Shown one piece after another: positions 8,538 to 17,173 of a DNA stretch of 64,000 nucleotides; the stretch's first letter is position 1; each line of letters starts with the position of its first letter. The stretch is from Chersky-267 sp963744115 (GTDB lineage: Bacteria > Chloroflexota > Limnocylindria > Limnocylindrales > CSP1-4), in the NCBI GenBank assembly GCA_963744115.1, contig CAVUSI010000003.1, positions 930,001 through 994,000 on the forward strand, in the 5' to 3' direction. Position numbers and translations under genes: made by a program. The notes beneath the pieces are model-generated. The model was not told the DNA's origin, did not search any database, and was given only the letters and a program-made list of their open reading frames with translations.

Positions 8538-9755
8538 TTGCTGAACAAACGCGCGCTCCGGTTGGGGGTCCTCGGGACCACCGCCATCCTGATCCTGTCG
8601 GCCTGTTCGTCGGGCACGGCGACTACCGCCCCGTCGGCTGCGGCCCCGACGACCGCGCCGTCGACTGCGCCTGCTGCGTCCACCGGAGCCTCGGCGCCGG
8701 CCTCGGCCGGCGGCGACGCCAAGACCGCGACGTCGGCCGCCGCGGTCGGCGGCGTCGATGCCATCTGCGCGGCCGGCAAGGCCGAGGGCCAGGTCAACCT
8801 CATCGCCACGCCGCCCGACTGGGCGAACTACGGCCAGATCATCACGGACTTCACGGCGAAGACCGGGATCAAGGTCCAGTCTGACCAGCCCGATGTCGAC
8901 AGCGCGGCCGAGATCAAGGCAGCAACCAACCTCGCCGGCACGGGCCGCCAGCCCGACATCTTCGACCTGGCGACGTCCGTCGCCCTGGCCAACACGGCCA
9001 TGTTCGCCCCGTACCAGGTCGCCGAGTGGGCGGACATCCCCGACGGCAACAAGGAGCCGACGGGGCTGTGGACCAACAACTACACCGGCTATGAGTCGAT
9101 CAGCTACGACAGCAGCCTCGGCACGATCACCAAGATGTCCGACCTGACCGATCCCAAGTACAAGGGCAAGGTCGCGCTCAACGGCGACCCGCTGAAGGCG
9201 GCCGCCGGCTTCAACGGCGTCGTCCTGGCCGCGCTCGCCAACGGCGGCTCGGCCGATAACATCGCCCCCGGCGTCGACTTCTTCAAGAACCTGACCCAGT
9301 CGGGCAATCTCATCCCGGTGGACCCGGATCCGGGGACGATCGCCTCGGGCCAGACGCCGATCGTCATCGACTGGACGTACAACGAGGGAGCCCAGACGGC
9401 CAAGCTCGCGCCGAAGGGCATCGACTGGAAGGTCGTGGTCCCGTCAGACGCCCCGCCGGTCGCGGCGTATTACAACTCCGCGATCAACAAGGATGCGTCG
9501 CACCCGGCGGCCGCGCGCTGCTGGATGGAGTACATCTTCTCGCCGGCCGGCCAGAACGCCTGGCTGAAGGGCTTCGCTGCACCCGTGACCCTGCCAGCCA
9601 TGGTCAAGGCCGGGACGGTCGATGCGGCCGCACTGGCAGCGATCGGCAGTCCGGCCCAGGCGCCGGTGGCGCTCACGGCGGACCAGGTCAAGAAGGCCAC
9701 GGACTACCTGACCCAGAACTGGAAGTTCATCACCATCGCTCCGAAGCCATCGTGA
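8538..9755 (+). CDS. ABC transporter substrate-binding lipoprotein (polyamine/iron/phosphonate type)
   Basis: About 405 residues. The N-terminus is a lipoprotein signal peptide ending in the lipobox ILSAC, then a long Ala/Thr/Pro/Ser linker. The mature part is a type-2 periplasmic-binding fold (GQVNLIATPPDWANYG, GRQPDIFDLATSVAL, FFKNLTQSGNLIPVDPDPG, AARCWMEYIFSPAGQNAWL), as in PotD, ThiB and phosphonate-binding proteins. I chose TTG 8538 because GGGAG lies at a normal distance; a GTG at 8523 in the same frame has no ribosome site. The two permeases and the ATPase follow on the same strand. The ligand cannot be named from sequence. Confidence 0.88.
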   Translation: MLNKRALRLGVLGTTAILILSACSSGTATTAPSAAAPTTAPSTAPAASTGASAPASAGGDAKTATSAAAVGGVDAICAAGKAEGQVNLIATPPDWANYGQIITDFTAKTGIKVQSDQPDVDSAAEIKAATNLAGTGRQPDIFDLATSVALANTAMFAPYQVAEWADIPDGNKEPTGLWTNNYTGYESISYDSSLGTITKMSDLTDPKYKGKVALNGDPLKAAAGFNGVVLAALANGGSADNIAPGVDFFKNLTQSGNLIPVDPDPGTIASGQTPIVIDWTYNEGAQTAKLAPKGIDWKVVVPSDAPPVAAYYNSAINKDASHPAAARCWMEYIFSPAGQNAWLKGFAAPVTLPAMVKAGTVDAAALAAIGSPAQAPVALTADQVKKATDYLTQNWKFITIAPKPS

Positions 9756-9801
9756 TGGCCCGCGCTGACATGGTGCTGACCGACTGACCGAAGGGGTCCA
9801 C

Positions 9802-10740
9802 ATGCCCGACGCGCAGGTTCTCACCCCTGCGTCGACCGGATCGGAAGGAGCCGGCTCCGCCTCTGGCGGGGCCGGCTCTCGCCGTGCATCCAGGTTGCGG
9901 GATTACCTCGCCCTGGTCCCATTCCACGCCTACGTCGGGCTCTTCCTGATCTTCCCGACGCTGGTCGTCGCCGTCGGTGCGCTCACGACCGCCGAGGGTC
10001 AGGCGACCCTATCGAACATCCAAGCGGTGTTCTCCGACGAGGTGATCATCGACGCCTTTGCGACGTCGATCAAGCTGGCGGTCATCACCGCGATCGCCGG
10101 CGCGATCTTCGGCGGGCTCCTCGCTTGGGCGGTCGCCACCGGCGACCCGAACGGCGTACTGCGCCCGCTCGTTGTCGCCGCGTCGGGCGTCCTGGCTCAG
10201 TTCGGCGGCGTCATGCTCGCGTTCGCCTTCCTCGCCACGTTCGCCGGCCGCGGTCTCGTCACGCTCTTCTTCAAGAACGTCGCTCATATGGCGATCCTGA
10301 CCGACCAGTCCTGGGTCTATGGTCTGACGGGCCTCGTCTTCGTCTACACGTATTTCCAGATCCCGCTCATGCTCATCGTCTTCCTGCCGGCCCTCGACGG
10401 GCTTCGTCAGGAGTGGTACGACGCATCGGCCAGCCTGGGTGGATCGAGCTGGTCGTTCTGGCGCCATGTCGGCGGCCCGATCCTCGCCCCGAGCTTCCTC
10501 GGCGCGCTGCTCCTCCTCTTCACGAACGCGTTCTCCGCCTACGCCACGGCCGCCGCGCTCGTCAGCCAGGGTGCACCGATCATCACGCTCCAGATCGGGA
10601 ACGCCTTGACCAGCGAGGTCGTCCTCGGCCGGGAGAACGTCGGCAAGGCCATCGCGCTCGGGATGATCGTCATCGTCAGCCTCGTCATGACCCTGTACGC
10701 ATTGATCCAGCGCCGCGCCTCACGCTGGGTGAAGCAATGA
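9802..10740 (+). CDS. ABC transporter permease
   Basis: A 312-residue inner-membrane permease with about six membrane segments. The EAA-type loop that contacts the ATPase reads EWYDASASLGGSSWSFWRHVGGPI (residues about 205-228, in two parts). The start ATG 9802 has GAAGGGG just upstream. The first 35 residues are a Gly/Ser/Ala-rich stretch whose DNA forms a strong hairpin (9848-9878). It follows the binding protein by 46 bases and overlaps the next permease by four (ATGA). It belongs to the PotB/FbpB-like group by operon type. Confidence 0.9.
   Translation: MPDAQVLTPASTGSEGAGSASGGAGSRRASRLRDYLALVPFHAYVGLFLIFPTLVVAVGALTTAEGQATLSNIQAVFSDEVIIDAFATSIKLAVITAIAGAIFGGLLAWAVATGDPNGVLRPLVVAASGVLAQFGGVMLAFAFLATFAGRGLVTLFFKNVAHMAILTDQSWVYGLTGLVFVYTYFQIPLMLIVFLPALDGLRQEWYDASASLGGSSWSFWRHVGGPILAPSFLGALLLLFTNAFSAYATAAALVSQGAPIITLQIGNALTSEVVLGRENVGKAIALGMIVIVSLVMTLYALIQRRASRWVKQ
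9848..9878 (+). other. Strong stem-loop in the first codons of the permease gene
   Basis: The arms are GAGCCGGCTCCGCC (9848-9861) and GGCGGGGCCGGCTC (9865-9878), with loop TCT. That makes 14 pairs including one G-U. No T-run follows, so it is not a standard terminator. It lies between the binding-protein gene and the bulk of the permease coding region, where ABC operons often have an RNA structure that lowers permease expression relative to the binding protein. Confidence 0.6.
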
Positions 10741-11660
10741 CCTTCAGCCCGTCCGCACCGCTGGGCGCGGCTCCGGCCGAGACCCCGCTCGCGGTCCCGC
10801 CCAAGGGCGGCCGCCGCCGCCGGCGAAGCTGGTTCCACTCGACATCGAGGGTCGCGATCCTCGTCGTGACCATCGGCTACCTCCTCCTGCCGCTCGTCGC
10901 GATGCTCGAGTTCTCGACGCGCGGCGACTACGGCAGCCGCAGCCTCGATTCGTACGCGGCCATCCTGACCTACCCCAACCTCATCGATGGGATCGTGACG
11001 TCGCTCGAGATCGCCGTCCTGACGGTCTTCGGGATGCTCCTGCTGCTCGTGCCGACGATGATCTGGACCGTCGTCCGCGTCCCGCGGATGCGTCGCGTGG
11101 TCGAGTTCCTGTGCCTCCTGCCGCTGGCGATCCCGGCCATCGTCATCGTCGTCGGGATCGCCCCGATCTACCAATGGCTGGGCCGGAACCTTGGGGCCGT
11201 CGGCGGGTCGCCGCTCACCCTCGCCCTCATCGACATCGTCCTCGTGCTCCCGTTCGCCTACCGGGCGATCGACGCGGGCATCCGCGGCGTCGACGTCGCG
11301 ACCCTGACCGACGCCTCGCGGAGCCTCGGCGCCGGATGGCCGCGGGCGATCGTCCAGGTCGTCATCCCCAACATCCGCGGTGGGATCCTGGCGGCAGCCG
11401 TGCTGGCCGTCGCGCTGGTGCTGGGCGAGTTCACGATCTCCTCGCTGCTCTCGTTCAACACGCTCCAGGTCGTCATCCTCGCGATCGGCAAGCGCGATGC
11501 GTACACGTCGGTGGCGGTCTCGCTGTCGGCTCTGGTGTTCGCGTTCGTCCTCCTGATCGTCATCGCCCGCTTCGCTCCGGGTGCCGGGTCGCGCGGCCAG
11601 GGTGTGACCGAGGAGGAGGAGCCTCTGGCGACACCTCTGCCGACGGGGGCAGTGCGATGA
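10737..11660 (+). CDS. ABC transporter permease
   Basis: A 307-residue permease, partner of the preceding one. Start ATG 10737 overlaps the previous stop as ATGA. A basic N-terminal stretch (GGRRRRRSW) precedes about six membrane segments. The cytoplasmic EAA loop is LTDASRSLGAGWPRAIVQVV followed by IPNIRGG. The C-terminus ends in an acidic tail (TEEEEP). The longer open frame upstream of 10737 is only overlap with the first permease. Confidence 0.9.
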   Translation: MTFSPSAPLGAAPAETPLAVPPKGGRRRRRSWFHSTSRVAILVVTIGYLLLPLVAMLEFSTRGDYGSRSLDSYAAILTYPNLIDGIVTSLEIAVLTVFGMLLLLVPTMIWTVVRVPRMRRVVEFLCLLPLAIPAIVIVVGIAPIYQWLGRNLGAVGGSPLTLALIDIVLVLPFAYRAIDAGIRGVDVATLTDASRSLGAGWPRAIVQVVIPNIRGGILAAAVLAVALVLGEFTISSLLSFNTLQVVILAIGKRDAYTSVAVSLSALVFAFVLLIVIARFAPGAGSRGQGVTEEEEPLATPLPTGAVR

Positions 11661-11685
11661 GGACCACCGAGGAGGAGCCCACGAC

Positions 11686-12759
11686 ATGACCGTCGCACCC
11701 GATCGGACCGGCACCAGCCAGCGCAACGGCGTTGGGGTGCAGTTCCAGGACCTGCACCGCTGGTACGGCCGGGTGCACGCGCTCGACGGGCTGACCATCG
11801 ACATCGCCCCCGGCGAGCTGGTCGCCCTGCTCGGGCCGTCCGGGTGCGGCAAGACGACCGCGCTGCGAGCGCTCGGCGGGCTCGACGAGGTCGACGGCGG
11901 CCGCATCCTCGTGGACGGCAAGGACATGACGCACGTCCCGGCGAGCAAGCGCGGGATGGGCATCGTCTTCCAGGCCTACAGCCTGTTCCCCAACATGACG
12001 AGCATCGACAACGTCGGCTACGGGCTCCGGCTCCGCGGCGTCGGCAAGGACGAGCGGCGCAGGCGGGCGGGCGCGATGCTCGAGCTCGTCGGCCTCGAGA
12101 AGCAGGCCGACCGCTACCCGTACCAGATGTCGGGTGGTCAGCAGCAGCGGGTCGCCCTCGCCCGGGCGCTCGCGATCGAGCCGAAGGTGCTCCTCCTCGA
12201 CGAGCCGCTCTCGGCGCTCGACGCGAAGGTGCGCCGGCAGCTGCGCGAGGAGATCCGTCGCATCCAGATCGCCGTCGGCACGACCACGCTGTTCGTCACG
12301 CACGATCAGGAAGAGGCGCTCGCGCTCGGAGACCGGGTCGGCGTCATGTCGGCGGGCCGGCTGGAGCAGATCGCCCCGCCGGCCGAGCTCTACGACCGCC
12401 CGGCGACGGCCTTCGTGGCGGAGTTCGTCGGGCTCACCAACCGACTGAAGGGCGTCGCTGGCGACGGGGTCGTGGAGGTCCTCGGCGCGCACGTGCCGCT
12501 GCTCGCGGGCTCCGCGGGTCCCGGTCCGGTGGCGGCGCTCGTCCGCCCCGAGGCCGTCAGGCTCGTCGCCGCCGATGGCGCCGACGCCCATGTCCTTGCG
12601 GTCAGCTTCCTGGGATCCCTCGGCCGCGTGCAGGTCCAGCTGCCGGACGGGGACCTCGTCGTCGCCCAGGTCCCGGCGACCGACGTGGCGGGTCTCGCTC
12701 CCGGCACGGCCGTCAGGGTCACGGTCGTCCCGGCGCCCGTCTTCGCTGTGGCGGTCTGA
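11686..12759 (+). CDS. ABC transporter ATP-binding protein (PotA/FbpC-like)
   Basis: A 357-residue ATPase that powers the importer. The Walker A is GPSGCGKTT (residues about 45-53), the Q-loop VFQAYSLFPNM, the signature MSGGQQQR, the Walker B VLLLDEPLSALD and the switch His is in FVTHDQEEAL. After about residue 240 a TOBE-type domain (LVRPEAVRLV, VSFLGSLGRVQVQL) follows, as in polyamine, iron and phosphonate systems. It is 25 bases after the second permease. Together the four genes make a complete importer. Confidence 0.93.
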   Translation: MTVAPDRTGTSQRNGVGVQFQDLHRWYGRVHALDGLTIDIAPGELVALLGPSGCGKTTALRALGGLDEVDGGRILVDGKDMTHVPASKRGMGIVFQAYSLFPNMTSIDNVGYGLRLRGVGKDERRRRAGAMLELVGLEKQADRYPYQMSGGQQQRVALARALAIEPKVLLLDEPLSALDAKVRRQLREEIRRIQIAVGTTTLFVTHDQEEALALGDRVGVMSAGRLEQIAPPAELYDRPATAFVAEFVGLTNRLKGVAGDGVVEVLGAHVPLLAGSAGPGPVAALVRPEAVRLVAADGADAHVLAVSFLGSLGRVQVQLPDGDLVVAQVPATDVAGLAPGTAVRVTVVPAPVFAVAV

Positions 12760-12826
12760 GCCCGGCGACCGACGACGCGATCCTGATGCGCACCCGTCCA
12801 GCCGGCAGAGGTGAGGTTCCACGCTC

Positions 12827-14215
12827 ATGACTGATCCACGGCCGGCCGACCCCAAGCGGGTGAGCGAGGCCGCCCGAACGGTCGACGTCATCCACGAGAC
12901 CGACATCCTCGTGGTGGGCAGCGGCCCGGGCGGGCTCGGCGCCGCGCTCGGGGCCGCCCGGGCAGGCGCTCGCACGACCCTCCTCGAGCGGAACGGCTGC
13001 TTCGGCGGCAACATCACCCAGGTCGGCGTCGAGGGCTTCGCCTGGTACCGGCACGAGCAGACGATCGACAGCGAGGGCATCGGCCGCGAGCTGGAGGATC
13101 GCGCCAAGGCGATGGGCGCGACCTCGGACGAGCCGCAGTCGATCAGCCAGGCGTTCGATGCCGAGATGTTCAAGTACGTCGCGGATGTCGTGGTCGCGGA
13201 GGCCGGCGTCACGCCGATGCTGCACCGCCAGTTCGTCGCGCCGATCGTCGACGACGGTGCGATCCGCGGGGTGATCACCGAGAGCAAGTCCGGGCGCGAG
13301 GCGATCCTCGCCCGGCGTGTCGTCGACGCGACCGGCGATGCCGACGTCGCGGCTCGCTCGGGAGCCCCGACCAGGAAGACGCCGAAGGAGGCGATGCTCT
13401 CGGCGTCGGTCATGTTCTCGATGACCGGGGTCAACAAACGCCGGTTCCTCGATGAGGTCAAGGCGGATCCGCAGACCTACCGGGACTGGGCCGGGAACGC
13501 CGAGTGGGACATCGAGACGACCGGCAAGGAGGACGAGCTCTTCTCGCCCTTCCTCCGGAAACCGTTCAAGCAGGCCGTCGAGGCCGGCGTCATCCCACCG
13601 AACCTGATCACCCTCGCCGGGACGTGGGGCACGGTGACGGACCAGGGCGACCTCACCTACCTCAACCTCGTCCACCTGTCCGGCTACGACGGGACCGATG
13701 CGGACGACCTGACCCGCGGCGAGATCGACGGGCGCCGGCAGGCGATCCACGCGATCGAGGCGCTCCGCAGGTTCATGCCCGGGTGTGAGGAAGCGAAGCT
13801 CCGGAACTTCGGGATGACGCTCGGGATCCGCGACACCCGCAAGATCGACGCGCTCTACAACCTGACCGAGCAGGATGTCCGCGAGCAGGCTCGCTTCGAG
13901 GACTCGATCGGGATCTTCCCGGAGTTCATCGACGGCTACGGGGTCCTCGTCCTGCCGACGACCGGCCGCTATTTCCAGGTGCCGTACCGCTCGCTGGTGC
14001 CGCAGGGCGTCGGCGACCTCATCGTCGCCGGCCGGAGCATCGGCGGTGACAGGATCTCGCACGCGGCGGTCCGCAGCATGATGTGCTGCACCGTCAGTGG
14101 GCAGGGAGCCGGCGTGGCGGCCGCCGTGTCGCTCCGGACGGGACAGTCGTTCGATCGCCTCGACCTGGGGAAGGTCCAGCAGGAGCTCAGGCGTCAGCAC
14201 GTCCGGATCGACTGA
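12827..14215 (+). CDS. FAD-dependent oxidoreductase (FAD_oxidored family)
   Basis: A 462-residue flavoprotein. The N-terminal Rossmann motif VVGSGPGGLGAALGAARAG (residues about 31-49) binds FAD; CFGGNITQVGVEGF follows. ARRVVDATGDADVAARSG and a C-terminal GDLIVAGRSIGGDRISHAA complete the pattern of the family that acts on unknown small molecules, often fused to or next to heterodisulfide-type proteins. The start ATG 12827 is preceded by GAGGTTCC. It follows the ATPase by 67 bases and probably acts on the compound imported by the transporter, but the substrate is unknown. Confidence 0.85.
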   Translation: MTDPRPADPKRVSEAARTVDVIHETDILVVGSGPGGLGAALGAARAGARTTLLERNGCFGGNITQVGVEGFAWYRHEQTIDSEGIGRELEDRAKAMGATSDEPQSISQAFDAEMFKYVADVVVAEAGVTPMLHRQFVAPIVDDGAIRGVITESKSGREAILARRVVDATGDADVAARSGAPTRKTPKEAMLSASVMFSMTGVNKRRFLDEVKADPQTYRDWAGNAEWDIETTGKEDELFSPFLRKPFKQAVEAGVIPPNLITLAGTWGTVTDQGDLTYLNLVHLSGYDGTDADDLTRGEIDGRRQAIHAIEALRRFMPGCEEAKLRNFGMTLGIRDTRKIDALYNLTEQDVREQARFEDSIGIFPEFIDGYGVLVLPTTGRYFQVPYRSLVPQGVGDLIVAGRSIGGDRISHAAVRSMMCCTVSGQGAGVAAAVSLRTGQSFDRLDLGKVQQELRRQHVRID

Positions 14216-14228
14216 GGCGAACGGCGGG

Positions 14229-14972
14229 ATGGAGCATCCGCCCCCCGAGCCGCCTCCGGTGCCCGACCGGTTCGAGGACATCGATCTCGTCGTCTTCGAC
14301 AAGGACGGCACGCTCATCGACTTCGACCGGATGTGGAGCGGCTGGTCGGCTGCGCTCGTCCATCGCCTCGCCGAGGCGACCGATCCGTCGCTCGTCGGGC
14401 CGCTGTCCCGGGCGCTCGGCCTCGACACGGCGGATCGCATCGTCCCGGGGAGCGCGCTTGCGGCGACCCCGATGGGACACCTCCGGGCGCTGGCGGTCGA
14501 GACGCTGGTCGGGGCCGGCCTGACGCCGGCAGCGGCCGAGGCCGCGGTGGCCGCGAGCTGGGATCCGCCAGATCCGGTCGCGCTCGCTCACCCGCTGGCG
14601 GACCTCCGCGCGCTGTTCGGCGGGTTGCGCGCCCGGGGGATCCGCGTCGCGGTGGCCACCGCGGACGATCGGGCGCCGACCGAGGCGACGCTGGCCGGCC
14701 TGGGCATCGACCAGTTCGTCGACGCGATCACCTGTGCCGACGACGGTCTGCCGGTCAAGCCGGCCCCGGATGGGATCCTCCACCTGTGCGCGGTGCTCGG
14801 GATCGAGCCGACCCGGACCGCGATGATCGGCGACTCGGCATCGGACGTGGCGATGGGCCGGGCCGCCGGCGCCGGCCTCGTCGTCGGAGTGCTCTCCGGG
14901 GTCGGCGATCCGGCCCAGCTCGAGCCGTACGCGGACGAGATCGTGCCGTCGATCGCGGACCTGGTGCCCTAG
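14229..14972 (+). CDS. HAD-superfamily phosphatase
   Basis: A 247-residue haloacid dehalogenase-type hydrolase. The nucleophile is in VVFDKDGTLIDF (Asp24, with Asp26 as acid/base), then GIRVAVATADDR for motif II, Lys in LPVKPAPDG and the metal motif MIGDSASDVAMGRAAG near residue 200. An inserted helical cap lies between residues about 40 and 110. It starts 13 bases after the FAD enzyme and closes the importer operon. A phosphoglycolate- or phosphonate-type phosphatase is possible. Its TAG stop is inside a CTAG shared with the stop of the opposite VOC gene. Confidence 0.85.
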   Translation: MEHPPPEPPPVPDRFEDIDLVVFDKDGTLIDFDRMWSGWSAALVHRLAEATDPSLVGPLSRALGLDTADRIVPGSALAATPMGHLRALAVETLVGAGLTPAAAEAAVAASWDPPDPVALAHPLADLRALFGGLRARGIRVAVATADDRAPTEATLAGLGIDQFVDAITCADDGLPVKPAPDGILHLCAVLGIEPTRTAMIGDSASDVAMGRAAGAGLVVGVLSGVGDPAQLEPYADEIVPSIADLVP

Positions 14973-15403
14973 GTGTGGTGGCCGACCTCCTGGACGAGCC
15001 AGCCGTTGCCGTCCGGATCGCTGAGCGAGACGAACGTCTCGTAGTCGTTCCGTTCCGGATGGACGCCCGTCGTCTGCCCGGCCGGCCCGAAGTGGAACGG
15101 CTCACTCGCCTCCACGCCACGCTCCACGAGCCACGCCCGGGCCGCCTCGATGTCGCGCACGACCAGGTGCAGGCCCTGGTACGTGCCCGGCTCCACGGTC
15201 GAGAGGCCCACCCCGATGGTGATCGAGCAGGCCGAGCCCGGCGGGGTCAGCTGGACGACCCGAAAGGCATCGCTCGCGCGGTGGTCGACGTCCACCGAGA
15301 ACCCCATCTTGTCCGCGTAGAACGCCTTCGCCCGGTCCACGTCCGAGACGGGGACCACGACCAGCTCGAGCTTGAATTCCACTTGGGTCTCTCCCTGCGC
15401 CAT
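14969..15403 (-). CDS. VOC-family (glyoxalase/dioxygenase fold) protein
   Basis: A 144-residue vicinal oxygen chelate protein with two beta-alpha-beta-beta-beta modules. KLELVVVPVSDVDRAKAFYADKMGF opens the first module, LHLVVRDIEAARAWLVERGV the second, and FVSLSDPDGNGWLVQEV is the usual end. I start at ATG 15403 (MAQGETQVEF) because the frame upstream is Arg/Ser-rich and not conserved in kind. The substrate is not known. It converges with the HAD gene and the two stop codons overlap in CTAG. Confidence 0.85.
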   Translation of the reverse strand: MAQGETQVEFKLELVVVPVSDVDRAKAFYADKMGFSVDVDHRASDAFRVVQLTPPGSACSITIGVGLSTVEPGTYQGLHLVVRDIEAARAWLVERGVEASEPFHFGPAGQTTGVHPERNDYETFVSLSDPDGNGWLVQEVGHHT

Positions 15404-15514
15404 CCTCGAGGCGGAGCGGCTATGTCTCGGCGAAGCGGTCCGCCGCCGACCTACTCTATCTGGTGGCGTTCGCAACGAGCGTGGCCGCACGCATGCGGGC
15501 GTCGGACGGGTGGC

Positions 15515-16219
15515 TCAAGCGATCCGCTCGCCGGCGCGGATCGGAAGGTCGAGACGGTTCTCCGGCGGCGCCAGCGGGCAGGCCCACTTCGGGTCGAACG
15601 CGCAGGACGGCTGGAAGGCGAAGTTGAAGTCGAGGATGAGGGTCCCCTCGACCGGGTCGCCGCCCAGGTCGGCACTCTTGGCTGCGTCGATGAGATAGCG
15701 GCCGGCCCCGTACGTCTCCATCCCGTTGGTCGCGTCCCGGAACGCCAGGAACAGGCCGCCGGCATAGCCCTCCATCCAGAACACGGACAACCGGCGCTCG
15801 CCGTCCTCGAACGGGATCGCCACCGCCCCGATCCGGTGGAAGGACAGGACGTCCGCACCGCTGTTGGGGAGGGCGATCGCCAGCGGGGCGGCCGATCCCA
15901 CCGCGAGCCCGCCGGTCGCGAGGCCTCCGCTTGCGAAGCCGCCGCTCGCGGCGCCGTCCGGGGCGGCCGGCGGACCCGTCTCGAGCCGGAGCTCGAACCG
16001 CAGGTCCGGATCGTACGGCCAATGGCGGGCGCGGAACGCCGACCGGTCCTCCGCCGGGACCGGTGACTGGGGGTGCGTCCGGAACAGGACCTCGCGCGTC
16101 GCGACCCAGTGCTGCCAGGCGATCTCCGGGCTCTCCGCGGCCATCGCCCGGACGTCCGCGTAGAGCTCGGCGACGCGACGGCGCCAGTCGGCGAGCTCGA
16201 GTCCGGCGCCGGGGTCCAT
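15515..16219 (-). CDS. DUF1684 domain protein
   Basis: A 234-residue protein of the DUF1684 family, whose biochemical role is not established. The conserved core is LSVFWMEGYAGGLFLAFRD, GMETYGAGRYL, LILDFNFAFQPSCAFDPKWACPLAPPENRL; the Cys and Trp residues in the last part are typical. The N-terminus (WRRRVAELYADVRAM) is the usual amphipathic start. I chose ATG 16219. Residues about 85-105 are a Gly/Ala repeat (GGFASGGLATGGLAVG) inserted in the loop before the core, with corresponding near-repeats in the DNA. Confidence 0.8.
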   Translation of the reverse strand: MDPGAGLELADWRRRVAELYADVRAMAAESPEIAWQHWVATREVLFRTHPQSPVPAEDRSAFRARHWPYDPDLRFELRLETGPPAAPDGAASGGFASGGLATGGLAVGSAAPLAIALPNSGADVLSFHRIGAVAIPFEDGERRLSVFWMEGYAGGLFLAFRDATNGMETYGAGRYLIDAAKSADLGGDPVEGTLILDFNFAFQPSCAFDPKWACPLAPPENRLDLPIRAGERIA

Positions 16220-16308
16220 GGGCCGAGTATCCGCCCGGACCGGCCGGCCGTCTACGCAGCCGCCGCGCGGTCTACGATGACCGCGACGTGACACCAGGAG
16301 GAGACGGC

Positions 16309-17157
16309 GTGACGGGACAGGCGGAGATCGGGGTGTTCGGCGGATCGGGCTTCTACTCGCTGCTCGACGACGTCCGCGAGGTCAAGATCGACACCCCGTA
16401 CGGTCCGCCGTCCGACAGCCTGTTCCTGGCCGAGGTCGCCGGCCGAAGCGTCGCGTTCCTGCCGCGCCACGGCCGCCGTCACACGATCCCGCCCCATCGG
16501 ATCAACTTCCGGGCGAACGTCTGGGCGATGAAGGCCCTCGGGGTCAAGGCGGTCATCAGCCCGTGCGCGGCCGGCAGCCTGAAGCTCGGCGTCGCGCCCG
16601 GGGACTTCGTCGTGTGCGACCAGTTCGTCGACCGGACGAGCGGACGAGCCGACACGTTCTACGACGGGCCGATCGTGAGCCACGTCAGCTCGGCCGAGAT
16701 CTACGACCCGGTGCTCCGCCGGATCGCGGTCGAGGTCATCCGCGAGCACGGGATCACGGTCCACGACGGCGGCACGGTGGTCGTCATCCAGGGGCCGCGC
16801 TTCTCGTCGAAGAGCGAATCGAGATGGTTCGGCGATGCCGGCTGGGAGGTCATCAACATGACCCAGTACCCCGAGGCGTACCTGGTCCGCGAGCTGGGCA
16901 TGGCCGTCGTCAACATCAGCCTGATCACCGACTACGACGCCGGCGTCCATGAGGGAACGGAAGCCGTCGACGCGATGAGCGTGCTGGAGGTCTTCGAGCT
17001 CAACGCGGCGCGCATCCAGAAGGTCGTCCTCGACATGATCCGGCGTTTCCCGGCGGACCTCGACGCCCTCGGGGCGGCGGAGATGCTCAAGTTCACCCGC
17101 GGCGACGGGCATGCCGGCTCGCCCGAGGACATCCGCCTGTTCGAGACCGGGCTCTGA
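16309..17157 (+). CDS. mtnP: S-methyl-5'-thioadenosine phosphorylase
   Basis: A 282-residue trimeric nucleoside phosphorylase that splits methylthioadenosine, the waste product of polyamine synthesis, into adenine and methylthioribose 1-phosphate for methionine salvage. Motifs are IGVFGGSGFY (phosphate loop), LPRHGRRHTIPPHRINFRAN, SPCAAGSLK, VIQGPRFSSKSES and VINMTQYPEAYLVRELGM, then ITDYDAGVHEG. I chose GTG 16309, which has a perfect AGGAGG eight bases upstream; a GTG at 16288 lacks one. An LLM enzyme follows after 16 bases. Confidence 0.93.
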   Translation: MTGQAEIGVFGGSGFYSLLDDVREVKIDTPYGPPSDSLFLAEVAGRSVAFLPRHGRRHTIPPHRINFRANVWAMKALGVKAVISPCAAGSLKLGVAPGDFVVCDQFVDRTSGRADTFYDGPIVSHVSSAEIYDPVLRRIAVEVIREHGITVHDGGTVVVIQGPRFSSKSESRWFGDAGWEVINMTQYPEAYLVRELGMAVVNISLITDYDAGVHEGTEAVDAMSVLEVFELNAARIQKVVLDMIRRFPADLDALGAAEMLKFTRGDGHAGSPEDIRLFETGL

Positions 17158-17173
17158 GGGCCGGACCCACATC

